From: Lottia gigantea
Taxonomy: Eukaryota; Mollusca; Gastropoda; Lottiidae
Length of the DNA stretch: 64,000 nucleotides
Assembly: GCF_000327385.1 (NCBI RefSeq)
Contig: NW_008709190.1
Location: forward strand, 2,337,864 to 2,401,863
Reading direction: 5' to 3'
The translations under genes and the position numbers were made by a program. The notes below the pieces were generated by a model. It did not search any database. It saw nothing but the letters and a program-made list of their open reading frames with translations, and had not been told where the DNA came from. Positions 15,101-30,100 of the stretch are shown piece by piece; positions within the stretch are counted from its first letter, which is position 1, and each line of letters begins with the position of its first letter.

Positions 15101-18100
15101 CTCGAAATGTCGCGACTCCATTGAAAGGTAAAACGAGAGAGAAGGAAGTTGAATAGCTCTAAACAATGGCTATAGATTAAACATTAATTTTGAAGATAAG
15201 ACAAGAGTGATGACTGGTAAAGGATTTTCAGATGGAATTCAATTTTGAGGAAATTCTTTATAAATTTAAAAATTCTAATCATCTAAGAACTTTCAAAATG
15301 CACGCAAATGGAATATTAATCGAAGGTGTAATGAAAATCACAGATTTCACTGACTTAGATAGATGACAGGGTTTCGCTTTGTAATGATACATCAATATAA
15401 CTTTGACGTTTTCCAATCACGAACACTGTCACCAATATTCACCAACTATCAAATATGATATACATGTCTCGAATCAGTACAGGACGCCGTTCTTGATTTA
15501 AATGTACCTTTCGTGTGATTTCAACAATCCTAAGAAAAATATTTATAAGAATTGTCAATCATGTTGAAATAGATTTTGCATCTCGCTAAAAGTGTTTAAT
15601 GATCTACTTGTGATCTTCGCATTGTCTTATAAGATATTTTTATCTGAAAAGATCTAGAGCTGAAAAAACATTTTCTGACATATAGCGACAGGTTTCATCA
15701 GCAGGTCTTCTGACTTGTAATTATGTGCTTTTTTTCTACAGTATTCGAGTGAATGCACCTTAATCTTAGTATGTTGTCGTTCATCCGAACTTATTGCTTA
15801 TATAATAACTGACCGTATTCATAAATTTCATCAGGGACAGAAAAGTAGAACGTAAAACTCGTTTTGATATTGACCGAGACGAATGCAGTGGGTTTAACTA
15901 CAGGCTGTCTTTTTGGCCAAGAGATAATAAAAATGCAATCACCAGGCATTCGTGCCTGTAGTGCCCCTAATGCACTTTCGCTAAGCTCCTTGGATCCATC
16001 GGTATGAAACGTGGCAAAAGGGTACTAATGTCTGTTAATATTATTCACAGCAAAATGTTACGCTACTTCCATCCATCTTGAATTAATCTTCAAAAGTACG
16101 TACGAGATTTTTTCCCGATAATCATAAATGCCAGGGGACCTCACTCTCGTTTCCACAAAGCAGTTTTTGGATTCCAAAGAGAAACAGTATAGGTCTACCA
16201 TATACAATGGAAACTTTCTGAAAATTTTAACAAAATATTATCAAGTGGTTTAAATCTATATTTCAGCGATTCATTGTCAACACGATACAATCTTCTGTAC
16301 AAATATAAAATTCAGCAGCAATCACAAGAGTACTGTTTACATCAGTACATGATAAACACAGTGGTAAATTGATAGGATAAAATTGATTGAATGGACGCAA
16401 TTTAAAAAAAATATATATAAGTTGATGACAGATCTTATTGATTTTAGGAACGTCATTTCAATTAAACATAAGTTGACGTCTGCCAAACCTCATATGATTT
16501 TATTTATTAATTCCAACAAGACAGATTTGAAAGATTATAGATATGTACGCATCGACTTTATTACCAATTTTATTTTAGTATTCTTACTGCTTGTTTCAAA
16601 TCCCTGATACATCATCGAATATCCGAATTCAACATTTTAAGTATTCCTTAGTGGTATAAATATCGTTTGGTTATCTGAGTGCATTTTTTAGCATCTTTCA
16701 ATATATTGTGAATCTCAAAACCTCATTAAACTCGACATGTATATTGTATACCGTAGAGGCTCTGCTATCTTACATTGTGTAGCGATCCGGATGGTCTATT
16801 TTTGTGCTGCGAAAACATCTGCTCCTAAAAATCTGATTGTGCAGTACGAAAAGGGTAAGAATAATTCCTGAATCTTTTTCTTCGACCAATAGTCAGGTGA
16901 AAACGAACATAGCTATTCTGTCGGTATCTGATGAATCGGTTGTTTCAAACCGTGGCCATTAATTTTTTCATAGGTTTTCCTCTCCAGTCGATTATTATGT
17001 ATTTTGAGATTTTGTACACGTCGTAACTTTGTCTACCGCCAATCCGATGCCGAAAACTGGGGTCTTATTTCCGGATTCCGATTCATTGATGTCTTTCTAG
17101 ATGATAGTTGTATATATTATAGACATCATAGGTAGATAGTTAATACTCTTGGCTCAGAAAATTTCCGGCTTCTACGTAGTTTTTCTTGGCAAATAAACGT
17201 TAAAATGAGAAGTGTAATCGACAACAGATGTAATGGGTATGTAATTGTTAACAGTAAGGTAAATACCTATAATACCACTAATTACAAAACTACAAATTTC
17301 TCGCTCTGACCTCATTTAAACAACACACATTAATTATAAAGACATCTAGTCTTAACCGACTATTGAAGATGGTTGAGTTTTCTAAGCATATAACATTGGC
17401 AGCATACCGACTCTGATACCCACCAACAGAAAAAAAATTCAATATAAAATGGCCTTACAAGATGCTGATCATTGTGTAGAATTAGTCGAAGTTGGTGTAC
17501 TGACTGAACAATGGCCAACTGTCATTATCTACATTCTACATCTTTACAAGAAATGGATCTAGCGGTCGGAATATGCGACCATGCTGCATTTCCCAGCTCG
17601 GACCGTCAGTCGACCAAAAGCAGCGCCCTGAGCTAAATTTGAAAATAATTTTAAATTGCTCAGTATATTCTAACATATATGATCCTGCCTACAGTTGAAA
17701 CTATTGACTTTCAGTAGAGAATACATAAACAAATATCACATTGTGACAGAAATGTTGTATTATTTTGGACCACGAGACTATCGTATTCAATAAATGTCTA
17801 AATTTACCGAAATATCGCACTCTTGGCAAATTTAAATCGAATTTTTTATGATGGAAGTCTGACTATTGGTCGATCCATATTATGGTACCCCTTGCCTCGG
17901 GAACTAAAATATCTATGTGCAGATACTATACACTATAACAATTCCTTTTAAATCTTTAAGTTAGGTATTTTCTTATTATTGTAACTTTTGACAGTAACTT
18001 TTGTATATAACTATGCATATTATACGGTCAAGTAAGATTCTAGTTAATATTATTTGGTACGAGAGCCAAGTTCTAGTTAAATTAAAAACCCATTTTACAG

Positions 18101-21100
18101 TCTAATTATGACTTCCACAGGTGTGTCTTGACTTAAATCTGGTACAGTTTGCTCTATTTAATTATTGGTACGATAAAGTTATTCTCACCTGCCCGGAGAT
18201 TTATCTATCTAATCAAGTACTAATATTACTATCTTCAGAACCATATGTTAGTAAATTGTTCTGACTGGTGTTTACATGACAGTGCCAATCTATAGGTATT
18301 ATAAGCTGATCAATCATCATTAAATACCCTGCTTCATAATTACCGATACCTTGTGTCCATCCTTCAGTATCATATTATGTTAATTACCAGAAATTCTTCC
18401 TCACTTTGCATTTGGCACTCCCTAAGTGTTGGCAATCTCTGAAAATTCCGGAACCGGACAAAACATAATTTAAGGTGTATATTCAAAACTAAGAACCACA
18501 ACGACGGCATATGCTTACATGGCTGTTTTCGGTTTCAACCAGACTTTTATTTTTGTTTGGTGTGCAGATCGGAGAGTGGATAAGAAAACTGGAGACAAAT
18601 GCCCCTTAAGGTGCTTACATTAGATGATTTCATGTTCTTGTCTGATAAGAATTCAGCTAAATGGTAGCTGTGAAAGTTTCATCCAGTTCGTCTAACCATT
18701 AATGAAGATGTGCCAACAGCTGCGAAAGCAAAGAATCCCTGAACAGTTCCATAACGAGACATAGTTAGGAAATAAAGTATGGAGAAATAGAAACCTCAAT
18801 TTGACGATAGATTAAAATAGCGTCTGGACACATCTGAAAAGTGGTTGTCTCACGCAACTCTTTCAGAAGATAAAGTGATTCATTTCAATGTCCAATGTTG
18901 GGCCACTGACCGACTTAACCTCACCAAGAAGGAATGGGATCAGTTTTTGATATATGGGACTTCCTAGCATTCGCCACCTGTAATGTGATCAGTCAGTGAT
19001 CTTTTGATCATTCCGAGAAATTGTCCGAGTTCATTGGCGCATGGAATCTCATCGAGGACACTAGTTGACCAAGCCCGTGTCTAAATCTCATTTAGAGGTA
19101 CATACACTACATTGGTGAATACTGACAGCTTCACATACTATGTTCACTATTCAAGTAACATTTCGACAATCCTTCCATAGATCTCACGTACGCTAACTTC
19201 CTAATTTCACATATATTTTAACCACGTCTTCCTAAAACTTCGAAGTGGGAATACATATTTAGATTAAACTAAAAACATCCCCGGAGAGACTACACAGACA
19301 AAAAACAAGACTGGGGAATACACCATAGGACAATAGTGCCAGTAGTGTTCAAGTTGATTTATGTCTTATTCCGTCAAAGGAACCGTCTTATTGGCCTAAC
19401 GATATAAAGCAATATTCTAAATTGCTTCGTATAGGATTGTAACTGAAGAAAAACTAATTTGAATCTGTCTCCTGTCTGAACTGAATATCTCTCCTGCTAT
19501 TAATCACTAGGGTATGTACCATCTAGTCAAGTCTCTAATATTCTAGAAGTAAAACAATACTTCATATTAACTGCTAATATATTTTATTAACACAGGAACA
19601 AAAACATAAGCGTCTGATAACCTCGGGAAATCGCAGCGATCATCCAGATCTCGTAATGTGTGAAGAAGTTAAGAGAGAGTAATATATTGATTTGGAACAA
19701 AGCTACTTCATATCTGGACCTAACAATGAAGAAATAAAAGTAACATTCTACTGGTATTTCAAAGCTATAGAGTCGGACGGGTGTCAACAGCGGCTATCAT
19801 TTCGCGACTGGGTTCTTAAAATTGCAGAGACACATGTAATGAATATTGCCACATATTACCACGTAGAAAAGAAAGTGTTGGTTTAATCCCCTAAACGATG
19901 TTACTAAATAGATAAAAGTCACAAAGACGTAACATGAGCAGTTGTCTTTATATATAACAAGATCCCTTGGAGAGATACTCTTCATAATGCTGTCTATTTT
20001 ATGGACATTGAATTAATGGATTCCCAAAAGTACGCCAAGAACCTACATATGTAGGAAAAAAGCCAATCTAATGAACTGCAAGGATAACAACTTTAGTGTA
20101 CGGGAATCCTTTCGAACAGTTGATCCTTGTCCAAATCTCATAACCGACATCTTTCTTAGTGTATGTTATGGATTAGCCTAGTCTATAGTCTTGCATCATA
20201 ATATTACCGTATGTGATATTCATTAACATTCGCTTTTAAACGCAATAAATGCTACAGTTTCTATATTAGTAACTGTCGATTTTTTTTTGATTTACAACAG
20301 CCAACTGTAATACGTTGTACCGCATGTTGACGAGTTACATATATATTGGTCTCTTTTAAATTCGTCGAGAACATTTGTTTTTATATTGTTGTAACAACAT
20401 CCTGTCACCGTCTTTGATGTATTGCATCAGATCTATTTAGAGAGTAATGTTTAGGCTTCAAACTTAATCTGGTCAGTTGTAGACACAGTACGGTTGTCCT
20501 CTGGGTCTAGTGTTCAGCTGTCGGGAGTGGCAACAAAGGAAAGGTTAAATTTTGTCAGTACTGCCTGCATCAGTGATAGGGTTAGAACGTAAGAAAAAAG
20601 GAAGGTCACTGTTCTTTCTTTTTGAGGTTCTTGTAGAAGTCAGTGATGTTTAGATGTTCTTCTATAGAGATGAGGGAGGCATATTAAAATAAGTATTTTG
20701 GTTCATTCTGATCTCGTCTGTTTCTGTGTGGAGTTGGGAGGCCACCAAAACGGGCTAGCTCACATAAACAATGTACATCCACATCACCTAGACAATCTAT
20801 ATACATTACCTAATACATTTCTTCAATATTTTAAACCAAACGATGAAATCAATAGCCATTGGTGGATAATAAAGACCATTATTGAACTTCAATTGAAGAG
20901 TTCTAACTGACAAGTTGAAGTAATGGAACTAAATTAAAACTAATATCAAAAGGGAAAAGGTATCATTAAGTCAATTTTAGTTAAGTGAAGTGCGACTGAG
21001 TATCTATGAACATAAAAACATAGAAAATCTTTTGCTGAAAGGGGTCGTTAAATTTGACCAAACTGATCTTCAATTTCTTTTTATTTCACATTTTGTGTTT

Positions 21101-24100
21101 TTATATCCTGTAAACGACGGCATTATTTCTTCAAAATCTTTTTTTTCATGTCGAACAAATGTTTCTTGTCCAATGCTTGATTACACAAGCGATGTTGTTA
21201 AAATACACGTAGTGAACATTAAAATCTATAATGGTTAAGGGCTACATTTTTTGTTTACATTGGCTTTTATATTTTTTTTTACATTAATATCATAAACATA
21301 GCTTATTAATTCTGGAAAACCTTTTATGTGATAATATCAACTTCAGCAGTTGGTGGTTTCTTTCATTAATTTCCACATGAGTCCTCAAAATAAATGTACA
21401 ACATAGTAACCAAACCGATATGCTTTCGACGTTTGAAATATACTCGCCCACTTTGCTAACGGATTGATTTCTAACTATCAGATGAACTCGAATCGCATAA
21501 AAAGTAACGCCAGTATTGAAAAATTAACAAAGTTTTAAAACAGTGACGTGTGGTCTCTGTATTTAAGCATTGGCCATATTTTGTAACATCCGTGACGTTT
21601 GAAGTATGTATTTAGGGTGAAATGAAGTGCTTCCACAACTCTTAACAATGTTACTCTTAGTGTTTTTTTCAAGTCTTGCCACCAAGGAATTTCTTTTTTT
21701 TTCAATATTACTTGGCTTCTGTTTCATTTTGAAAAAATACCCTTTCTGAGTGTCGTAATCAACCCTCAGTAACACAGCCAGCCTTAACAAATGAAATTGT
21801 ATCATTGAGGTGCTACTCCCGTTGAGTATATAGCTGATAAAAAACATACGTAATGGAAACGTTTTGAATCTAGTTTAATACTGTAATAATTATTTTGTCT
21901 CGTACATCATTTCGTGGACGTCTTTTATTGGAAGTGGAAGAATTAGTATAGAAGAGTGTCAAATGGCGCGTGAAATTAAATACACATCATGTCCATACTG
22001 ACTACATGATTGATCTTGTCTTCCACCAGAAATTGGATGGGAAAGATTTGAAGTTATCACGCAAGGGATTATCTTCATTCTTATTCATATTCTGAGTCGT
22101 TTTTATAGTTAAATTGTTCCGAGTTGTAGAAGATGGAACTAATGTGATGAACTACTGAAATATTAACTCATTCTTCTTTCACATATTCTTGTTCTTAAAG
22201 AAAGCTGTAGGCTTAAAACATATAATATTAGCAAAAGGATCAACAATGCTTCTAGTAGAACTTCTGCTTATTAACTTTGAGGGGTACTAGTGTCGATCGT
22301 CGGTAATCAGACAAAATATGCCCACTCTTACCCTACTCGGTGTTCTTTCCCGAGTTCACATATATTACAGCGACATCTTTGCAGCAATGTGAACGAATAT
22401 TCAATTCTGTCACGAAATCGGGAATGAGTCGACAACCATTTGCCGAAGGCTTGTATATCTCCTATGGAACCTGAAGCTTTCCATCAGAATCTGCTCTTTT
22501 TTCTCCATTGGGAATTTACAGAGGCCAAAAATGCTCGTTGGGATCTGGACATTGATGTTATTATAACATGCGAGAAAGTCTTTCTTAAAATTGAAATTTG
22601 GGAAACATATTTTCATTTGCACGCATGTTTCACCCACGACGCTCGAAATATACCATACTTAATTTAACCGCCAACCAATTATTAAATGTCCCTGTAATCT
22701 TGGCAAATATGATAGAACGCCGTCTGGAAGGAAATCATTTTAAGAAAATTTGATTTCGGATTCTATTGTACATACAGAAAACATATGTAACAGACCTCAC
22801 TTGTCATGCTCTTAAATAGACTTTATGATTGATCATGTATATTTACAGACACCAATCCTGTAATATTACATTTTAAGGAGCCAGTTCATAATCTAGGTAT
22901 GCAATAAAGATCATCATGTGAAACTCATTGCTTTTATTTGGGGTATGAAAATGACATCCATACTTATTAAATCTGTTATTTATATGATCTTAGCCGAAAG
23001 TGGAAATTCATCATAGACTAATGAATTTAGTTTAATATCAATGGATTTATTCTAATTCGAATAAGTCCCCCACGAAGTTGTAAAATACATGTAATAATTC
23101 GATACTTAAAGAAACAATCTATGATCAGAGTAATATTCTATGCCAAAAGTGTCAGTAACAGATTTACTAAACTTCCCGATAGGATTGCCAATAGGGAATC
23201 GTTTGGGTTCAGTCCATTCAGATCGTAAGGAATAACCTGGATAATGTCTGTTTTGTCATATTAAAAAAACACACACAGAACACTCCTGCTCCAAGATGAA
23301 ATGACGCCGTATTCAAATTGGTATATCCACATGATTGTGTTTCTACCAACTAATAATAAGCAAGGAATTATTTTTTTATTATCGAAATCGGTTTTGTAGA
23401 TATATTGTAAATGTATTCCTTATATATCTGGAATTTTGCGTGTTGTTTGAGCGTTTATAACATAGCTTCACTAGGGTATTATTTTACTCTTAATTTATAC
23501 AATTCACAAATAAAGATCTATAATTTTGCCTTATATCTCATTAAAAGATTCTGTCAAGAAATTGATATGATATATTTTCAGAATTGTGTGATATTTTTAT
23601 ACTTGTGGATCCAACTGGGATATATTGTTTTCATAAAAACTATTTGTATGATATAGATCAATATATCTTATAAAAAAAAAGATGCACGTCAACGTCCACG
23701 ATTATAATTACTTAAGCAAAATTTCTGTGCAGTTGATGAAGCCAAGTCACAAAGTGTTGTCAGGTATTACAGAAGGTTCAGCTAGTCCTTTATTATCAAC
23801 GACACTTTGGGTGTAGCTCCGATGCAATAACGCGTTTGGGCTTAGTTGATTGTAAGACAAACAACTCAACTTTTTAACTGCTTCATAATTTTATTATTAA
23901 CAATTTTCAGGGCAAATAGAACAACCAGGTTGGGTTGCTTAGATATCCTTATGCCATGAACGTTTTGGCATGTAGCGACTAATAGACTTGACTCTTCAAT
24001 TGTCCAATGTAATACTAGGACCAACACAGTGTGTTGTTAGTATTAGTTGTTGCATGAGTTGAGATAATATAGTAAGTCCATTCTAAGACAGTCCAACGTT

Positions 24101-27100
24101 CCACAGAAACTCGTGAAATTGCTCCAACGTAATTGAAAAATTCTTAACTCTAGAAAATTAGGGTCGGCGATTCTGTCTAGGTTCTGCTGCACTGGCAAAC
24201 TCGTTCTACACAGCATGGTGTATTTTATTTCTCGCTAGAAGCCTTATTCACTTGAAAATAACAGATAAGAGCTACGAAGGATGGTTGAAATTTTTTTTTA
24301 CGTGAGATATCTTAATCCGATTGAAACAAACGTTTTGCCACCATCAAGTACACTCATTAAATGAATCGTACACAGCCCCTTGACAGTGGACATTACATTG
24401 CAAATATATGGCCATGATTTTATTGCCCGATGTAGACCCTCAGACATCAACCAGTTTACTAACATTAAACAGGAATTAGGCAAACCGTGTTTCAGCCAGT
24501 ACTCGTCCTCTCATCTGACTTATCCCTACATTACCAAGAATACTTTCCTATCGTGTCCAATATTCTAGACTTCTTAAGCAAGGTTGTTAAATGGTGGAAA
24601 GTTAAATTAGAAATGAAATGTAGTTGATTTAAATTAAGTAATTGTACTGCACTAGTTCACTGCACAAATTGATTCTACAAATTACGTTAAGGTTACTAAT
24701 AGCATGCCTCGATTCTTCCCTTCAAGCCGCTGAGTTAGTAAGAGCTATCGTGTAAAAGGAAGTGTTATAGAAGGTATTCATACAAAATTCGTGATCGAAC
24801 TGGTATTTGTCTCACTGGCAAATCTCTAACAAAGCATCAATACTGAATCGACCTACCATAAACCGTGGTGCCTAATTGAAATTTTGTGAAATCATTTAAT
24901 TCTATGCCTAGAAAATCAATTGATGCTCTTAGACATTTTTAATGAATTTTTAGAAATTTATCTGATTTAAGTTTTAAGGATATTAAAAAAAATCAACATA
25001 AAAAGCACACCTTTTATACATGTATAACATTGGTTTAAACTACAAACGAAGAGAAAACCACTAGTTTGAAAAATTAACCGTAGAGCAAAAAATCTAACTT
25101 AAAAAAATTAGAAGACATTCATAACAAGCGTTGGTAGTTTCTGAAGTAGAGGACAAGAATTATAATCGAGACTAACGAACTATTCATGAGGCAAGCCTAT
25201 TCGACTTAAATCTTTTTTATGAAAGAGTCGTCCAATTGACACGCTTATTTTCGACGATTCATTTAAGGACTAGAACTTCCTTGAAATGTTATGGTTAAAA
25301 TAAGTCATTTTTTATCCTTTTTTTTATTAAGATGTTAACTAACATGGCTCTTCAAGCCGTACGTATAAGACAACTACAACCCTTTTCAATGGATGTAGGC
25401 AATTTTAAATTTAATTCGGAGAGGCAACACAATAATTTTCTTTGAAATCGGGAGTCGTAATTCCGTCTGTCAGTCTCTTATTATTGCAACGTATAATCCA
25501 ATATAATAATCTGGAAAACAAATGCAACCGTAACGCTATATGGCACGCACCTGCACGTACTATATTTATGTCAGATATAACAAGTTTGAGTAGAAATCTA
25601 TGTACGATTCCATCTGTATTATATTTGCTAACGTAATATATTTTCTCGCATATGTCGGTATCAATTCATTTATTTTACATTTAACACAGTGACATTATGT
25701 TCCGAAAATATAAACGAATCACATTCAGTGACAGTAGCGGTTTGTCTTGCCAAGGAACTGTGTCTACATGGTTACCAGAACAACGTCCTGCCCTTCAATA
25801 AGCCAATAAACACCCAAAATCTCAAAATTATGTCTGCATAAAATTTTATCTACATTTGCTTTTTATACCAACTTTTGAGATATGTAGGTATGGTATCTTT
25901 CTTGAATATAAATATCGTTCATATCACCTAAAGGCAGATGTGGCTTTTGTAATTAAGTGGCGTTAAGGTACATGCTGTCTTATACTACACATTTTATGTT
26001 GAGAAAAAAAAAACAAGTTAAGCGATTAAAAAATAAAAACAATATTAATACCATTATCTTTGAAATCTTCCCAAAAAAGTGGAGACATCGACTTCCATAT
26101 GTCAGTAATGATGTTCATGGTCTTCACAAAGAAAGCAGTAGCATTACCATCAATTCCATTTCTGGATCATCCTAACTGATTTGCAGCTGGATACTTTCCA
26201 TGTTATTACGCGCTGATGGTAATTTAAACTTTAACTGTAGATGACGTTATGAGTCGTCTATGGAACGGCCCTACAAATTCTCGGGATAACATTGTTACAA
26301 GAGTCGTAGACGCTCAGCACATCGCAGTGGTCTATCATTATTGTACTACTGGATGTTTCCATTTGTTCCGAAAACGATCGCTTGAGAAGAGTTTAGTGCT
26401 TTCACCAGCACGCCTTTTATGCTTAGATTTGTGACCGGTCTCAATTTGTGACGTATTTCTTTTCAAATCTCCTCTTCTTTTTTTCTTTTCAGATTAATAT
26501 AATCAAAGGCGATTCACAGGATATTTGGTTATGACTGGGTTAAACATCACATAAACTCTAGTCTAGGATATGCCTGTTGTGGAATACATTAAACCAATTA
26601 TTCAGAATAATTGTTTGTAGATGCGACTGACTTCAAATAGAAATAGCTCGACAATGCCTGTGGCCTTTTTTTCTTTTTACTTAAAAAGACGTGTTGGGTG
26701 TAAAGTTGGTCTAATGAAGAACCAAGTGTTTGATCTTTCCTAAAGGAAAATGGCTATCTATTTATCCAGAAGACTTAGTTGTATGAACCCATCATTATTT
26801 ACTGTCAATCACTTGTTTTAATTGACAATAATCTTATGTCTTCCTCTAGTCAATTTATCTATTGGTCTAACAGATTAAGACCTAAATAGAATCAATACAA
26901 GACTTTGTTCGAGCATCACTAACTGGTATTGATATAACAACGTTTCTCGCTTATTGCTACTTGAAATATAAGCCAATTAGGTCAAATTGGCAACATGAGA
27001 GTAATCCAACAGCTTGAAAAATACAAGTATTCCACGGGACAAAAGTTAAATATGGAAATTGAAATATGCAATAAATGGTATGGTACATTTTGTGGTATCC

Positions 27101-30100
27101 ACATAAAGCGTTTATTGGCTTATTTTGCCTGTTACTTTCTGGCATTCAATCAGAAGGTGAAAGCTGGTTTGATAAGTTTTAATATAATTTAAGGACGGAT
27201 GTAAAGGATGCAAGTGAAGGATTATCGATGCAGTAGAAAATAAACGTATTGAATACACGACGTACTGATTTGATTGGCTTCTTCCAACTTTTTCTGAAGC
27301 CCTAATCCCGCACCAAACCGGATGTTGTTTATTTGTACCCTCAGCTCATCTAAGGAACATTTTTAGTTGTTAATTTCTTTTGGATTGTCAGAAACTAGAT
27401 AGTATATGTTCAGAGGCAAGCAGATTACCACCTGATAGAACCTAAACTGTTTTCTTTTTTTCGACTATAGTGTATGATGCCAAATTGAAATGTTTGTTTT
27501 CAAATTTTGAAAGGTTGTATTTATAATACCATTGATGCGATGGGTTAAAAGCCCGATTCAATTAGTGATATTTTGTTGAAAAGAGCGATAATTCATTGCT
27601 AACAGGGCAGTTGGTACTAATATGGATTTCAACATATAAAAAGCAATAAAAGTTTCCAAACCTATTTTGTTTACTTTCTTTTTAAACAAACTGTTCAAAG
27701 TTCTTCTGCAAAACGCAAAAATAAGTGTAGAAAATATAAAATTAATCCATTCGTTCTGTTGAAGTCGTATATGAATAATTAGATTCTAATATCTCTTCTT
27801 TTTATCTTAGAAATGATTTCTTTAACAGGTGTGCTATTTAAGAAATGTTCAGACCGCCTATAGTCAAATCTATATATTCCTTCTAAATTCATTACATGAG
27901 CCATTTGCTTTCAAATGTAAATTAATTACAGTGTTTTAGGTTTCAAGGCAGTAGAGGAAAATGGAACATCGAACATTGATAGAAGTTGAGATAAAACGTC
28001 GTATCAATTAATATTTTTACCTTTAACATTTTATTACATGTTTAATGTTAAAGATACATCTGCGATATTACTACAACTAGAGCATGATATTACTGATTTT
28101 TTCTTAATCGAGTTAACGGCCTATAACAAATTCTTGTTAGTCTGAGAAATCAGATATTCCCGACAGATAATAAGAAAAGAGCGATTTGAGAGATATGAAA
28201 AATTATGGCAGATTTATACCCTCGTCAAATCGGCAATGCGTCCTTCCTCTGTTGTTACGGAAAATTGGTCCAGAGCGTGTTATGGTCGACATACGTATGA
28301 TATAAGCGTGCAGGAAACATCAGCCATCGTGCGGTGACCCTCAAGAATGTCACAAAATTTGGCATAGTCTCATTGCACTGCAATACAGAACCAGTATAGA
28401 AAATTGCTTAAACACGGTTTGGGTCAGTAAAACTTATTTTGTGGAAGCACATTTGCTGTAACATAGCCTCATGAATTCGTATGCGCAATCTAATTTAGCA
28501 CAAAACAACCCTCTCCCCACCGTCAATTATTTTACAAATGGTTGTTCAGACGTTCGGTATGAACTGCTTAAGAAAATTCTTAGTCTGTGTTAACTTAAGC
28601 TTGATATCACTTGTACTAGGTTTTAAGTCTTCGATACGTGATAGTCGACATGTAGTAAAAGGAAACGAGAGGCACAAGTAACTAGAACTGATAATCTATG
28701 TATTAAAATATTATCATTTTAACCCCAACATGATACTACACGTTCATACCACATGTTATTTTCCATAGAAAACATAAAAAAAAAACGAATGATAAGGTTT
28801 TTTTGCAGTTTAATAAAATTCATTTACGTCAAGTTAATATTATCGAAAACACATTTTTTTTTGCTTTGGAAATTTTCACAAAATGGTATTATGTATTTGT
28901 TTCATGATCAAGATGGCTTCCACCTTCGCGTATCAGCTGCAGGTCCTTGCCTGCGTTCGGTAGTTATTCGCTTCATTGAAACAGTCATTGTCCAAAAAAG
29001 TCCTGTCCTATCTTCGATATACTGATATTAAAAAACATGTTCAGTACAAAAAAAAACTCTACCTGAATGCACAACAGATGACAACTGGTATAGAAGCTGA
29101 CAATAATATGAAATGTTTCGAAGGCTATGTTGTTTTCTGGGAAATGGTTACTACAGGGTCGACCAAACTTTTTGGGAAAACTACCATGCGGACAAATGAA
29201 CGCAAGTTTGGTTATAGATAATTCAGATTTTGGGGAAGAGCGCGTTTGGCTTAAATGCACGAGCCTGGTGTGGACGTATACTTCAATTAGAAATCGGAGG
29301 ATGACCTATCTGAATTTCTGGATAGATATTCCATTCGAAAATTATTCTTTGTTTCTCCTACGTATTGTTTGGGGCATATCTTACACGAAATTAAATTAAT
29401 TTTATCAGAACTTTCAGACGTTATATGATACCAAACAGGGTAAAATTGTAAATTAATAGGTTTCTAAGGAGAAGACAGGACGCTGCAATGCATGCAATAC
29501 CACTTCCTGTTTGTACAATTAAGCATGAGAAAAAAGTCATTCCTGTGTATATAAAGAAACAATGATCTCTAATACTACTTTGAACAACCACTAAAAATTA
29601 ATTTGTTATTTGTTGGCTTCATAAAAGACATCCATTCTAAAGACATTTGATTAAACTGTGGTTTTAAGACAATATTTAGAAAAGATTTAAGTCGTAAGAT
29701 AAAGAAAATGAATCGATGAAAACCAGTGATTTTTGTTAGATTTTCATTAGTTTGTACATTTTACTATCTGTTTGCTTACAGATTTTTTTCTTAATCATCA
29801 ATTTCATCAAACCATTTTTTTTTGTTGTATTTAAAAGAGAACCATCTCATGCTGGCTTTTGACTCATCTTGGAAAGTGGATTATGACATTTTTGAAGTAG
29901 TTATTCATCCGCCAAATAAGTTAAACTCACATCTCAATTCACGGTGGGTTTTGCTCACGCTTGTCACTAAGATTTTTTCAGATTTATAACGTACTTACTT
30001 AGCCTCAACCCTTGGAGTTCTTGACCAAAATTAGACAATAACCTTATCACTTGACCCTTGATGGTCAGTGTTTTTAGATGCGAGGCAATGTAGACGGACA

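Noticed and set aside
28753-29399. Cluster of overlapping 80-90-codon frames on both strands
   Set aside because: Frames overlap each other, have no recognisable motifs and no consistent splice structure.
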